A stretch of DNA of 64,000 nt, from assembly GCF_002943565.1 (NCBI RefSeq), contig NZ_PJCH01000005.1, positions 1,140,221 through 1,204,220 on the forward strand, given 5' to 3'. Made by a program: the position numbers and the translations under genes. Of this stretch, positions 21,328-30,319 are shown piece after piece. The stretch is from Hyphococcus luteus (lineage in GTDB: Bacteria; Pseudomonadota; Alphaproteobacteria; Caulobacterales; Parvularculaceae). Position 1 is the stretch's first letter, and the number at the start of each line of letters is the position of its first letter. Under the pieces are notes generated by a model, which saw nothing but the letters and a program-made list of their open reading frames with translations, ran no database searches and had not been told where the DNA came from.

Positions 21328-21741
21328 TTACTCTTTCGGTTTGAAATCTTGCGACACTTCTTTGGCAAATGAGCTCCCCTTCGCCAACCGCCTTCCAAGC
21401 GTCTCCACAAAGCCTTCATACCGCTCGCGGCCTTTCGCCTGCGCGGCATCGCGCATCGTATCTGGCAGTGGTGGCGTCGTCGTGAGCCAGAACCGGACGA
21501 ACAATGCTATCGCTTCGTTGCCGATGGTCACGTCGCGTTCGAGCCTTTCGACGCCGCGGGTCAGCCTATCGAGACGTCGAGTAATAGCGGCCTCGCGCTG
21601 ATCGGCAGCGTCCGGCGAGAGATAGGAGGCCAGCGCCGCCTCGACGATCTGGGACTTGGATATCTTGTGCCGCGCCGCCAACGCGTCGAGTTCCGGTGAT
21701 AGCGACGGATCGAAATACACATTGAGCCGATCTTTCTTCAT
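21328..21741 (-). CDS. CopG/ribbon-helix-helix transcriptional regulator
   Basis: A 137-residue protein with an N-terminal ribbon-helix-helix motif (KKDRLNVYFDPSLSPELDALAARHKISKSQ in two segments) and a C-terminal helical part. It is the CopG protein usually found between traG and trbB in this ICE family and probably tunes trb expression. I start at the ATG at 21741; an upstream TTG (21753) would overlap traG. It lies 8 bases after the TraG stop. Confidence 0.83.
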   Translation of the reverse strand: MKKDRLNVYFDPSLSPELDALAARHKISKSQIVEAALASYLSPDAADQREAAITRRLDRLTRGVERLERDVTIGNEAIALFVRFWLTTTPPLPDTMRDAAQAKGRERYEGFVETLGRRLAKGSSFAKEVSQDFKPKE

Positions 21742-21749
21742 GGTGAACC

Positions 21750-23759
21750 TCAAAGATCGATGCCGTCATCGGGATCAAGCGAGGCCTGCCGGGCGATGCT
21801 GCGGAATCGGCCCTGCATCTGGCGAGCGCGCTGCGCGTCGTCATCCGGCTCGTCATCGAGGCTCGCGAACTCCTCACGTGCCGACTGTGCCGGTTCCGGC
21901 GCGATATCTTCATGCTCGGGCAATTCAGGCTCGCGGCGAATTCCCCCATCGGCGTCTTCGCCTGCTTCGCCGGACTTCTTCTTCCGGGGTTTGGGCGCCG
22001 CGATGGGCGCTCGGCCGCTCCAATCGTCCGTCGTCGTTGGGTTCGGTGGTGTTGCTTCAGCAATCAGGTCGGGCGCTGAGAGGATGCGTGTCTTGAGCTG
22101 CGGATCGGCATAGTAGCGCGCCTTCTTTCCCCGGATCGGCGGTGCGCCGGAGACGAGTACGATTTCATCATCCGGCGGCAATTGCATGATCTCGCCGGGC
22201 GTCATTAGGGGCCGCGCGGTCTCCTGCCGGGAGACCATGAGATGGCCGAGCCAGGGTGACAATCTGTGTCCGGCATAGTTCTTCATCGCCCGCATCTCGG
22301 TCGCAGTGCCGAGCGCGTCGGACACGCGCTTGGCAGTGCGTTCGTCATTCGTCGCGAAGCTCACCCGGACATGACAGTTGTCGAGGATGGCGTTGTTCTG
22401 GCCGTAAGCCTTCTCGATCTGATTGAGGGATTGCGCGATCAGGAAGGCTTTCAGACCATAGCCCGCCATGAAGGCGAGCTGGCTCTCGAAGAAATCGAGA
22501 CGCCCGAGCGCCGGAAACTCGTCGAGCATGAGCAACAGGCGATGGCGCTTGCGGTTGGCGTTCAACTCTTCTGTCAGCCTGCGCCCGATCTGGTTGAGCA
22601 CGAGCCGGACGAGCGGCTTGGTGCGGCTGATGTCGGAGGGCGGCACGACGAGATAGAGCGTGGTCGGCCGCGCGCCTGAGACCAGATCCTTGATCCGCCA
22701 GTCGCAGCGGCTCGTGACCCTGGCGACGACGGGATCGCGATAGAGGCCCAGAAAACTCATCGCCGTGGACAGGACGCCAGAGCGTTCGTTCTCCGACTTG
22801 TTCAGGAGCTCGCGCGCCGCCTGCGCCACGACGGGGTGCGGCCGGTCGCCCAGATGCGGTGTGCGCATCATCGCCGCGAGCGTCGCCTCGATCGGCCGGC
22901 CCGGATCAGAGAGGAAGGCGGCGACGCCGGCGAGCGTTTTGTCGGCCTCGGCGTAGAGCACATGCAGGATCGCGCCGACGAGCAGAGAATGGCTGGTCGT
23001 CTCCCAATGGTTCCGGCGTTCGAGCAGGCCTTCGGGATCGACAAGGATGTCGGCGACGTTCTGGACGTCTCGCACTTCGCTGTCGCCGCGCCGGACTTCG
23101 AGCAGTGGATTGTAAGCCGCGCTCTTCGTGTCGGTCGGATCGAACAGGATGGTGCGGGTGAACCGCGCCCGCCATCCGGCCGTGAGCTGCCAGTTCTCGC
23201 CCTTGATATCATGGACGATGGCCGAGCCCGGCCAGGTCAGGAGACTCGGCACGACGAGGCCGACGCCCTTACCGCTGCGGGTTGGGGCGAAGCAGAGCAC
23301 ATGCTCCGGCCCGTCGTGCCGGAGGTAGTGATTTTCGAAGCGGCCAAGCACGACGCCGTCCGCAGCGAGCAGTCCGGAGGACTCAACGTCCTTCCGCTCC
23401 GCCCATCGAGCTGAACCATAGGTCGTCACGTCGCGCGCCTCGCGAGCCCGGAGGACAGAGAGGAAAATCGCGACACCGATCGCGGCGATCCCGCCGCTGC
23501 CGGCAATGATCGCGCCTTCGACGAACACACGCGGCGCATAGGCGTCGTAGAAATACCACCAGACGAAGAAGCTCCAGGGCGGATAGATCGGCCATCCGAG
23601 AATGTCCGTCGCCGGCGCGCCGAGCTGAGGCTGGAAGCCGAGCCGCCATGCGGTCCACTGTGTCGCGGCCCAGATGAAACCGACCACAACGAGCGAGACA
23701 ATGATGATCTGGCCCCAGAGGATCTTGGTGGCCTGTGTTGTCTGCGTCTTGATCGGCAT
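21750..23759 (-). CDS. traG: Type IV coupling protein TraG (VirD4-like)
   Basis: TraG links the relaxase-DNA complex to the secretion channel. Starting at MPIKTQTTQATKILWGQ (23759, behind a good GGAAGGA site) it has 669 residues: two N-terminal membrane helices (about 13-33 and 70-100), Walker A FAPTRSGKGVGLVVPSLL near 178 and Walker B LLLMLDEFPALGRLDF near 418. The C-terminal 120 residues are acidic and proline-rich. It is 23 bases downstream of the relaxase gene. Confidence 0.95.
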   Translation of the reverse strand: MPIKTQTTQATKILWGQIIIVSLVVVGFIWAATQWTAWRLGFQPQLGAPATDILGWPIYPPWSFFVWWYFYDAYAPRVFVEGAIIAGSGGIAAIGVAIFLSVLRAREARDVTTYGSARWAERKDVESSGLLAADGVVLGRFENHYLRHDGPEHVLCFAPTRSGKGVGLVVPSLLTWPGSAIVHDIKGENWQLTAGWRARFTRTILFDPTDTKSAAYNPLLEVRRGDSEVRDVQNVADILVDPEGLLERRNHWETTSHSLLVGAILHVLYAEADKTLAGVAAFLSDPGRPIEATLAAMMRTPHLGDRPHPVVAQAARELLNKSENERSGVLSTAMSFLGLYRDPVVARVTSRCDWRIKDLVSGARPTTLYLVVPPSDISRTKPLVRLVLNQIGRRLTEELNANRKRHRLLLMLDEFPALGRLDFFESQLAFMAGYGLKAFLIAQSLNQIEKAYGQNNAILDNCHVRVSFATNDERTAKRVSDALGTATEMRAMKNYAGHRLSPWLGHLMVSRQETARPLMTPGEIMQLPPDDEIVLVSGAPPIRGKKARYYADPQLKTRILSAPDLIAEATPPNPTTTDDWSGRAPIAAPKPRKKKSGEAGEDADGGIRREPELPEHEDIAPEPAQSAREEFASLDDEPDDDAQRARQMQGRFRSIARQASLDPDDGIDL

Positions 23760-23782
23760 GTTTTTTCCTTCCGGGGCAATGC

Positions 23783-25540
23783 TCAGATGCCGAGCCCACG
23801 CTTGCGGCCAAGGCTCCAGTCGATCCCGCCACCGGGCGTCATCGTTCCCGTTACGGTTTGGCTGAGGTGACGTTCGAGCTGGGGCTTCCACGGGACGAGT
23901 TCGAAGCCGAGACCGTCATCGACGATGGCGAAGCGACCCGAGGCGAGATCGAGCCGCCGGCGATAGGTGCCGGAGATGCGGTCACCATCGGCAGGCTTGC
24001 GGCGAGGCAAGCCGGTCTCGGCTTCGATAGCCGCCGCCGCCGTGTCGAGGTCTCGGTCGCGCAACGTCTTCAGGAGATTGCGGGCGAAGGTGACGCGCCG
24101 ACCATTTCTGGTCGCGAGCCCTTCTGCGACAAGATGATCGGCGCGCCGGTCGAGCGCTTCGCTAACTTCAGCGCCGAAGCCGCCCTTGCTGAGCGGCGCT
24201 TTGGTCCGGGCGAGTTGCAGCCGGTCGAGCCAGGTCGCGCCATCCGCGCCGATCTGGGTTTCGAGATTGAGGTCGGAGCGGCCGACGAGGGCCAAACGCT
24301 GACGGCCGCCATCGTTCGAGCGCCAGGCCCGCGTTTCGACAATGCCGCCTTCGGGCGTGTCGCCCGTGGCGTCGAGATCGTTGAAGCGCAGATGATGGAC
24401 GCGGCCGTCCACCGCGTCGATCACGGCATAGGCTTCACCGCTCAGCTCGTCATGGAGGCCACGTTCGACGAGTCTTCCCAGCACCGGGGCGTGAGGCGTG
24501 TCTTCAATGGCGAAGTCCGCTTGCGCGCGATCAGGTCCGCCCGCCATGGCGCGATGCATGGTCTTGATGATGTCGCCCCGGATGGAAAGTTCGCGCAACG
24601 TCTGTTGGGCGCCGGGCTTCAGCGACCACACGGCGGGGGCGAGCTTGTCGGCGAGGCCGAGCCGTTCGAGCGTCTGCGCGCGGCCGATCAGCAATTTGCG
24701 TAGTTCTGGATCGCGCGGCTCCGGCGAGCCGGGACGCAGATCAGCAACCCCGGCGCCGTCATCGGCGAGCCCCTGGAGCGCGCGGTCAAGACCCGTCCAG
24801 CGTTCGGCTTTCACCTCCGCCTGAAGCCCGGATGCGATCTCCTGCTCGGTGCGCGGCCCGAGCTGCAGTTCGACCAATTGCTCGGCGCGGCTGCGGAACC
24901 CTCGGCTGATATAGTCGCGGGCGATGACGAGGTCCTTGCCGTCATCGGCTCGGCCCCGCACGAGAACATGGATGTGCGGATTGTCGGTGTTCCAATGATC
25001 GACGCCGATCCAGTCAAGCTTCGTGCCGAGATCGCGCTCAGCCTGGCTCAACAGGTCGCGTGTGTAGGCGCGCAGGTCTTCGAGGCGGTCGGCGTCTTCA
25101 GGCGAGACGATGAAGCGGAAATGATGCCGGTCCTCTTCGCAGCGTTCGGCGAAGGCGCGATCATCGACGCTGTCCGCTTCGGCGTTGAACATGCCCGCAT
25201 CACGCCCGTCGCGGGTCACACCCTCACGCTTGAGATAGGCGATGTGTTTGGCGAGCGGGGCGGAACGGAAACGTGCGCCACGATGACGGACGACGCGCGC
25301 CTTGATGACGACGCGCCGCTGGGTGCGTGACAGTCCGCGCGCTGCGCCGGCGAAGCGGCCCCGGCCGAATTGCGATCCGCGCCCGCGTCCCTTCGAACCG
25401 CCCAGCTTGTATCCGGTGTGTCCGGCCTTGCGGGCCGCGCCCATGACCTGGCCGACGAAGCTTTGCGCCTTGCGGACGTTTGTCCCCTTGTTGCGGATGC
25501 GGCCGGGCCGGATGCGCATGTCATTGTCGCGGTCGCTCAT
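23783..25540 (-). CDS. RlxS/VirD2-type relaxase (DUF3363)
   Basis: The relaxase nicks oriT and is carried into the recipient attached to the strand. The 585 residues start at MSDRDNDMRIRPGRIRN (25540) with a basic Gly/Arg-rich region, then the HUH-type core: HHFRFIVSPEDADRLEDL and HWNTDNPHIHVLVRG, whose HxH residues coordinate the metal. The C-terminal half (about 250-585) matches the DUF3363 region. It sits next to traG, as expected. A candidate oriT lies just upstream (25541-25787). Confidence 0.9.
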   Translation of the reverse strand: MSDRDNDMRIRPGRIRNKGTNVRKAQSFVGQVMGAARKAGHTGYKLGGSKGRGRGSQFGRGRFAGAARGLSRTQRRVVIKARVVRHRGARFRSAPLAKHIAYLKREGVTRDGRDAGMFNAEADSVDDRAFAERCEEDRHHFRFIVSPEDADRLEDLRAYTRDLLSQAERDLGTKLDWIGVDHWNTDNPHIHVLVRGRADDGKDLVIARDYISRGFRSRAEQLVELQLGPRTEQEIASGLQAEVKAERWTGLDRALQGLADDGAGVADLRPGSPEPRDPELRKLLIGRAQTLERLGLADKLAPAVWSLKPGAQQTLRELSIRGDIIKTMHRAMAGGPDRAQADFAIEDTPHAPVLGRLVERGLHDELSGEAYAVIDAVDGRVHHLRFNDLDATGDTPEGGIVETRAWRSNDGGRQRLALVGRSDLNLETQIGADGATWLDRLQLARTKAPLSKGGFGAEVSEALDRRADHLVAEGLATRNGRRVTFARNLLKTLRDRDLDTAAAAIEAETGLPRRKPADGDRISGTYRRRLDLASGRFAIVDDGLGFELVPWKPQLERHLSQTVTGTMTPGGGIDWSLGRKRGLGI

Positions 25541-25787
25541 GACAAAGCGCCCGCTTGAAAGCACGCGGCACGGTAAAATCCGCATAAAAACAGTGGGTTG
25601 GGCGGTGAGATGGCACTGTGCCTATGATCGCGGCGGGCGAAATACCCAACAACAACAACGGCATAGCGGGCATCGGTGCCGCGCCTTTTATCTCGCCCTC
25701 CCGTTGTTGTTGCGCCTTCCGTCCCCGTCCTGCCTCCCGGAAACCCGCCATCGCGCGACGGACTGCGCGAGAGTGCGATCAGCGCGG
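25541..25787. other. Candidate oriT region
   Basis: A 247-bp non-coding gap between the relaxase gene and the transglycosylase gene. It contains a 12-bp inverted repeat, CAACAACAACGG (25650-25661) and CCGTTGTTGTTG (25701-25712), with a 39-bp loop, and an 11-bp palindrome GGCACTGTGCC (25612-25622). Position beside the relaxase and repeat content suggest oriT, but no nic consensus is recognisable. Confidence 0.4.
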
Positions 25788-26474
25788 TCATCGCTGATCC
25801 CCGGTTCCGTGTGGCGGGAAAAGGCTGTCAGAGGAGCCTGATGTGTGCGGTGGATAAACGTCGGCGCCGCTGCCTGGGTGCGTTTCGTCAGCAACCGATT
25901 GTCCATCATTATGCGCGGTGAAGAGTGGCGCCGCGCGCCAATCCACGGTCAGAAGCGCACTCTGTTCATGCCGTTCCGCTGCAACCGATGCGCCGATGAG
26001 CGGCGCCAGCGCCGCAACATAATCGCGGGTTTCTCGGGGCAACGGTCGGCCTGTAGCTAGATGCTCGACATAGCGTGTCGGTCCCGCATTGTAGGCGGCG
26101 AGGAAGCCCGGCGATCCGAAGCGGTCATGCAGTTCACGGAGATAAGCGGCGCCCGCCAGAATGTTGTCGCGAGGATCGAACGGATCGCGCCCCAGACCGT
26201 AACGCGCGCGCAGCTCATCCCATGTGCGGGGCATGATCTGCATCAGTCCCATCGCGCCTTTCTCAGGACTCACGGCGCGCACGTCTCCGGCGCTTTCCTT
26301 GCGCATGACAGCGAGGATCCAATGCGCCGGGACGCCGAAGCGCTGCGCAGCCTCGGCGATATAGGCAGCATAGGAATTCCCGCCGTGTTCCGTCCTGGAG
26401 GACGCCGTTTCTGCTGATACGGCGTGAGAGACAACCGCGCAGGAGAGCAGACCGCAGAGGAGGAACTTCGCCAT
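25788..26474 (-). CDS. Lytic transglycosylase (VirB1-like)
   Basis: A secreted murein hydrolase that opens peptidoglycan locally for the transfer machine. Starting at MAKFLLCGLLSCAVVSHAV (26474) it has 228 residues: a signal peptide, then an SLT domain with the catalytic Glu in VMRKESAGDVRAVSPEKGAM, GLMQIMP, and NILAGAAYLRELHDRFG, AAYNAGP. The C-terminal tail is low-complexity. It belongs to the minus-strand tra cluster. Confidence 0.92.
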   Translation of the reverse strand: MAKFLLCGLLSCAVVSHAVSAETASSRTEHGGNSYAAYIAEAAQRFGVPAHWILAVMRKESAGDVRAVSPEKGAMGLMQIMPRTWDELRARYGLGRDPFDPRDNILAGAAYLRELHDRFGSPGFLAAYNAGPTRYVEHLATGRPLPRETRDYVAALAPLIGASVAAERHEQSALLTVDWRAAPLFTAHNDGQSVADETHPGSGADVYPPHTSGSSDSLFPPHGTGDQR

Positions 26475-26496
26475 AATCGCGCAGCGCCGAGACGGT

Positions 26497-26844
26497 CTAG
26501 CCGCGCTCATCGCGTTTCTCGGCGCGCTTTGCGGGGCGATTCCAAAGGAGCGCCCAATGTCCGTCCTCGGCGTCGGTCTTGAAAAGATTGGCGCGGATCG
26601 GAAACGCAAAGGTCGGGTCGTCGATCTGCAAAGAGATGTATTCGCCGGCTTTCTCGCCGGTGCGTTTCCAGCCGGCGCCGATTTCCGGTCCGTCTTCATC
26701 GCCGTGATGGATGCGATAGTCGGGTGCGTTTTCGCTGTCTGACGGCGTTGCAGGAACGAGCGTGAGTTCTCGGTAGAGAATGAGCGTGTGAAGGCGTCCG
26801 GTGAAGCCAGATTCCGTGCAGGTGAATTGACCGATCTGAGCCAT
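26497..26844 (-). CDS. DUF736 protein, copy 1
   Basis: A 115-residue DUF736 protein. I start it at MAQIGQFTCTESGFTGRLHT (26844). The family pattern is clear: DYRIHHGDEDGPEIGAGWKR, then EYISLQIDDPTFAFPIRANLF. DUF736 proteins are common in alphaproteobacterial ICEs, but their biochemical role is unknown. A second, diverged copy lies at 30592-30924. Confidence 0.85.
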   Translation of the reverse strand: MAQIGQFTCTESGFTGRLHTLILYRELTLVPATPSDSENAPDYRIHHGDEDGPEIGAGWKRTGEKAGEYISLQIDDPTFAFPIRANLFKTDAEDGHWALLWNRPAKRAEKRDERG

Positions 26845-26857
26845 GGGGCAGTTCCTT

Positions 26858-27436
26858 TCATTTGCGGTCGGAAGAATTTTCGGGAGCGTCGGCGTCGTTA
26901 TCGGCGCGCCAGACATACCGGCCGTCTCCGTCTTCATCGGTGAGGATCGGAACGGCGCGCCCGATCACGGCGTCCGCCGGGAGTGCGCCGAAATAGCGAC
27001 CATCGAGACTGTCGGGATGGCTGGGATTCAGGAGGAAGAGCTCTGTGCTGGCGACGATGTGGCAGCCCCGCCAAACGGGCAGGTCGCGTCCGAAGCGGTC
27101 GCTCGGCCTAGCCTGCGCCAGGGAGATGTCGTCGACAGTGACGGCGGCGCCATTGCGGCAGACACGCTGTCCTGGAAGCGCAGCGATATGCTTGAGGAGC
27201 GGCACGCCTTCGGGCAGGTAGCCACGCTCGTCGAGATAGATCGCAAGCGACTTCGGCGGATCGACGACGACCAGATCGCCTACGGCAAGATCGTCGTCCG
27301 ACGCGACGGCGTAGAGTCCAATGGGCGCGCTCGCGGACGCGTTCCAGATCAGCTTTGGGCTCACATGGACGAAGGCCAGTCCGCCGATCGCGAGCACGGA
27401 GAAATAGGTCGTCATGACGTATCCGAACCGGGTCAT
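26858..27436 (-). CDS. traF: TraF, S26-family pilin-processing peptidase
   Basis: A 192-residue S26 (signal-peptidase-like) serine protease. The start is MTRFGYVMTTYFSVLAIGG (27436), giving an N-terminal membrane helix. The catalytic serine region is ASAPIGLYAV, and the lysine region is YLPEGVPLLKHIAALPGQRVC. In RP4 TraF cyclises the TrbC pilin, and both are present here. The start overlaps the DUF2840 stop (ATGA). Confidence 0.9.
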   Translation of the reverse strand: MTRFGYVMTTYFSVLAIGGLAFVHVSPKLIWNASASAPIGLYAVASDDDLAVGDLVVVDPPKSLAIYLDERGYLPEGVPLLKHIAALPGQRVCRNGAAVTVDDISLAQARPSDRFGRDLPVWRGCHIVASTELFLLNPSHPDSLDGRYFGALPADAVIGRAVPILTDEDGDGRYVWRADNDADAPENSSDRK

Positions 27437-27939
27437 GACGCGCTCCCCGCCGATGTGGCGTGCACTGTCTTTGGAGCGGGCGGACAGGTTTGGCGCAGGA
27501 GCCAGGCGCGATGTTGAACAGCTGTGTAGCCGCGCGGCTCCAGGCCTGCAGACAGCCTGTTGTGAACGTGGCGCCAATAGTCCGGCGCGGCGTCAGCCGG
27601 GTCGATGCCGAGCGCTTCGATCACATCGGCGAACTGAAGAACCCGTTCGACCCTAGGCCAGCCGGACTGGCGCAGCAGACTTTCGCCGCCGGGCATCACA
27701 TGCGGCACGGTCGCATAGGGCTCACCGGCTCGGCGCGCGCGCAGGATGTCGATCCGGCTTTCCGTCGTTCCGAAGTCATTCGCCTGCCAGCGGACGAAGG
27801 CGAAGACGGCGTCGGGGTCGAAGCTGACGATGCTGCGGGCGCGACTCTGGATTGTTGTTTGGACGATCCGGCCGAAGCGAATCCAGTACTCGACCTGCTT
27901 CTCGATCCAGACGAGCTCGACAGTGGCGCCGCCGCTCAT
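27433..27939 (-). CDS. DUF2840 protein
   Basis: A 168-residue DUF2840 protein, recognised from VELVWIEKQVEYWIRFGR, FVRWQANDFGTTESRIDILRA and DAAPDYWRHVHNRL. It is a constant neighbour of traF in these ICEs; its function is unknown. It overlaps the AlpA-like gene by 4 bp. From memory of related elements, repA and parA genes often lie at this junction; they are absent here. Confidence 0.82.
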   Translation of the reverse strand: MSGGATVELVWIEKQVEYWIRFGRIVQTTIQSRARSIVSFDPDAVFAFVRWQANDFGTTESRIDILRARRAGEPYATVPHVMPGGESLLRQSGWPRVERVLQFADVIEALGIDPADAAPDYWRHVHNRLSAGLEPRGYTAVQHRAWLLRQTCPPAPKTVHATSAGSAS

Positions 27940-28220
27940 GAGCCGGCCTTCCGTGCATAGGCGGGTGAGATCGCTGCATGACGCTTGGCGGGCAGAACTT
28001 CATCGCCGGTGTCGTCCGAGGTCGAGTTCTTCTCTCCCCGGCTAACCCAGGCTTGCAAATCCTCGATCGCGTAGACGACACGCCCGCCGATTTTCGAGTA
28101 GCGCGGCCCCGTGCCGTAGGTGCGGTGTTTTTCAAGCGTCCGCCCCGAAAGGCCGAGAAAACGGGCCGCTTCAGGCGTTCTCAAATAGCGAGGAGGAAGT
28201 CCGGCATTGGGATCGGGCAT
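27936..28220 (-). CDS. AlpA-like helix-turn-helix protein
   Basis: A 94-residue protein with an AlpA/excisionase-type winged HTH: RYLRTPEAARFLGLSGRTLE, KHRTYGTGPRYSKIGGRVVY, AIEDLQAWV. Such proteins act as activators of transfer or as excision factors. It is the first gene of a short unit (alpA-like, DUF2840, traF, overlapping by 4 bp). A hairpin-forming leader lies immediately upstream (28228-28278). Confidence 0.85.
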   Translation of the reverse strand: MPDPNAGLPPRYLRTPEAARFLGLSGRTLEKHRTYGTGPRYSKIGGRVVYAIEDLQAWVSRGEKNSTSDDTGDEVLPAKRHAAISPAYARKAGS

Positions 28221-28227
28221 GGGTCGC

Positions 28228-28278
28228 GTCTCCGGTTAGGCCATCCCGCTGCGGGAAGCGCGGGACCGTCGGAGACGA
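28228..28278 (-). repeat. Hairpin leader upstream of AlpA-like gene
   Basis: CGTCTCCG and CGGAGACG form an outer inverted repeat enclosing an inner TCCCG-CTG-CGGGA hairpin, all directly before the start codon. The nested arrangement resembles the larger structures before the second DUF736 gene and the DUF2493 gene. The rest of the 220-bp gap to 28440 shows nothing else. Confidence 0.4.
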
Positions 28279-28440
28279 GAAAAGCGTAAGATGCGCGCCG
28301 GGAGGGATGACGATCAGAGCGCGGCGAAAACGTCACCCCATACCGTCATCAGCACATGCACATTCCCGACGCGGTTGGGTGGTGTTCCAAAGGACGGAGA
28401 TCGGTCGTGCGAGATGTCAGACTGACGTGTATTCTAGAGA

Positions 28441-28971
28441 TCAGCTTGGTCTGTAGACGTGACGAAGCTGCACACAGACGAAATTCAGATCAACAGCGAG
28501 CTTTGCGAGCTCGCCCATGATCTCGTCGCACCGTGCCTGCGAGAGATCTTCCTGCGTGAAATCTACATCGTATCCCCGACGACGGACGTCAGACCGCATG
28601 ATGGGCTGTCCGATTGCCAAGAAATCGAACAAGAACTGTGAGTGGAGGATGCCGTTTCGCCGCTTGCGCTCTGTATGTAAACGATTGACCACTTGCTCGA
28701 AGTGTTCATACCAGCCGTCAATCTGAATGCGATCGAAGGGTTCGTCAGCCTGCACTAGGTCGCGGAACGCATTGACCTTGTCGACATTCCTGAGCCCAGC
28801 GAGCCAATGGTGGGTTTCGTTCCATTTGTCATGGCCGCGCGCGAGCAGAAAAATTTGATCGATCTGCCCTTCCAGCCATTGAAACGAGATTACGTATTGC
28901 CCCACAAAACTATAGAAACGCTCTGCTTCGGCGATTGCGGCAGGATCATCTTCCCAACGGTTTCTGGTCAT
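28441..28971 (-). CDS. Unknown protein with RX4H (HEPN-like) motif
   Basis: A 176-residue, mostly helical protein I do not recognise. It contains RNGILH (about residues 104-109), an R-x4-H pattern like the active site of HEPN ribonucleases, set in a helical context (WYEHFEQVVNRLHTERKRR before it). It stands alone on the minus strand between the AlpA-like gene and the DUF2285 pseudogene, with its own spacers. It might be a HEPN-type RNase or toxin acting as cargo. No antitoxin partner is visible. Confidence 0.6.
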   Translation of the reverse strand: MTRNRWEDDPAAIAEAERFYSFVGQYVISFQWLEGQIDQIFLLARGHDKWNETHHWLAGLRNVDKVNAFRDLVQADEPFDRIQIDGWYEHFEQVVNRLHTERKRRNGILHSQFLFDFLAIGQPIMRSDVRRRGYDVDFTQEDLSQARCDEIMGELAKLAVDLNFVCVQLRHVYRPS

Positions 28972-29030
28972 GTTTTCCCTCTCTACGACTGCCGCAGGGA
29001 AAAGATAGCAATCTTTGCGGGGTCTGATGA

Positions 29031-29739
29031 CTACTTGCCGCGCAACAGATTTCTATACCCCTGATCAATCATCATGCGACCGTAGGCGGCAAGTCTTGCG
29101 ATTTGTGCTTTGAGTGAGCTGGTCTTCCACGGTTCTGCGGCGACGCGGTCGGTGCCGAAAAAGGCCGTCGCGACTGCGCGATAGGTTGCGCCGCTTTGGC
29201 GTCCGTCGATGGTTCGCAAGGCGCGTTTCAGGCGGTCGCGTCGCTGCCGTGTGATTGGCGGATCGGCATCGCGGTCGATGATTTGGTGATACAGTTGATC
29301 AGCTGCAGCGAGCCTAGTGGGCCAGTCGGCATCGAATGGCAGCAGGAGGCCAACGGGCCGATCACCGACCTGATCGCCGACAAGATTGACGCCTTCCTTC
29401 AGCCGAACCCATGACAGTCCCTCGGCGTCGATCTTGCGGTCCGCGATGCTCTCGGGAGGTATGGATGCGGTCAGGCCGATGTCCGGCAGAACGGCGATGA
29501 GTTGGACCACGGCAGGCGCTGCGGATGGGAGCCAGTAGATCGGTGCGTTGAGCGCATTGAGCTTTGGATCTGCAAGGAAATCGCAACCCCCAGTCGGCTG
29601 GAGCGCTGCCGCCCTCCCGCATCAGGTCATAGTCCTTGCGATAGTGCAGGTTTCGTCGAAGGCATTCCCAGGCCAGTCCGGATATGCCGAGATCATCGAA
29701 ATGATCGTACTGGTGATCGTCGCGCCAGTCGGTCGGCAT
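29031..29739 (-). pseudogene. DUF6499-DUF2285 regulator, frameshifted
   Basis: The reading frame starts MPTDWRDDHQYDHFDDLG (29739), a DUF6499 N-terminus, and runs in frame to APADWG. The DUF2285 part (FLADPKLNALNAPIYW, then GQSGATYRAVATAFFG-type sequence and MIDQGYRNLLRGK) is in another frame. The switch falls at a run of five C on the plus strand (29587-29591); four would restore one protein of about 235 residues. It is either a true frameshift mutation or a homopolymer sequencing error. Confidence 0.8.
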
Positions 29740-29870
29740 GGCGAACTCCTCCCAATCACGCGCCGAAATGTGGAGCGGCGTCAGTTGTTTGGGATGTTTC
29801 GAAATAAATCTGCGGTTGCATAGTATGGCCGCAGGCATCGTGTGATGCGTTGGACGCATCAGAGCACTCT

Positions 29871-30146
29871 TCAACCCGTGGGAAGGCCGTTTTTCAGCAG
29901 GTCTCGATAACCTTGCTCGGTCATCCAGCGAGCGCGTGACAGGTGACTGTCATGGACACGGCGGGCGCGTTCCGGTTCCTCATCCGCATCAATGCCGAGC
30001 AGAAGCGACGACACTTCTTCCAGCGATGCTCCCGCGTCATTCGCGTCGAGAAGCCGCATGTAAAGCGCGAAGTGATCACGGTCATAGACGGTCACGGCCG
30101 CGTCGTTCGGTGGAGCGTCAGCGATCATGATCTGGGTGGCGGGCAT
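29871..30146 (-). CDS. Short DUF2285-like protein
   Basis: A 91-residue protein. Its C-terminal pattern VHDSHLSRARWMTEQGYRDLL matches the end of the neighbouring DUF2285 pseudogene product (MIDQGYRNLL). I start it at ATG 30146, which has AAGGA seven bases upstream; an in-frame ATG at 30194 lacks one. It is divergent from the XRE gene at 30320. The function is unknown; a regulatory role is assumed from the family. Confidence 0.65.
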   Translation of the reverse strand: MPATQIMIADAPPNDAAVTVYDRDHFALYMRLLDANDAGASLEEVSSLLLGIDADEEPERARRVHDSHLSRARWMTEQGYRDLLKNGLPTG

Positions 30147-30267
30147 CGGTGTCCTTACGGGGCTGGCGCTCTTATTTAATGAACCGGAAACCATAATCGA
30201 CGCAAGCGCCGGTCGGTTGAAAATTCCAGATCCGTCTGCGGCAGAGCTGGCGGGCCCGCCTCAGTTC

Positions 30268-30300
30268 CGCGTATTATAGTACGTCGCATTAAAATACGCG
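30268..30300. promoter_or_regulatory. Inverted repeat in divergent XRE promoter region
   Basis: CGCGTATT (30268-30275) and AATACGCG (30293-30300) are perfect 8-bp arms separated by 17 bp, ending 19 bases before the XRE start. The span is A+T-rich (TATAGTACG, CATTAAAATA). It is a likely binding site for the XRE protein and the shared promoter region with the divergent DUF2285-like gene. Confidence 0.5.
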
Positions 30301-30319
30301 ATCCGCATGTTACTGGCGG

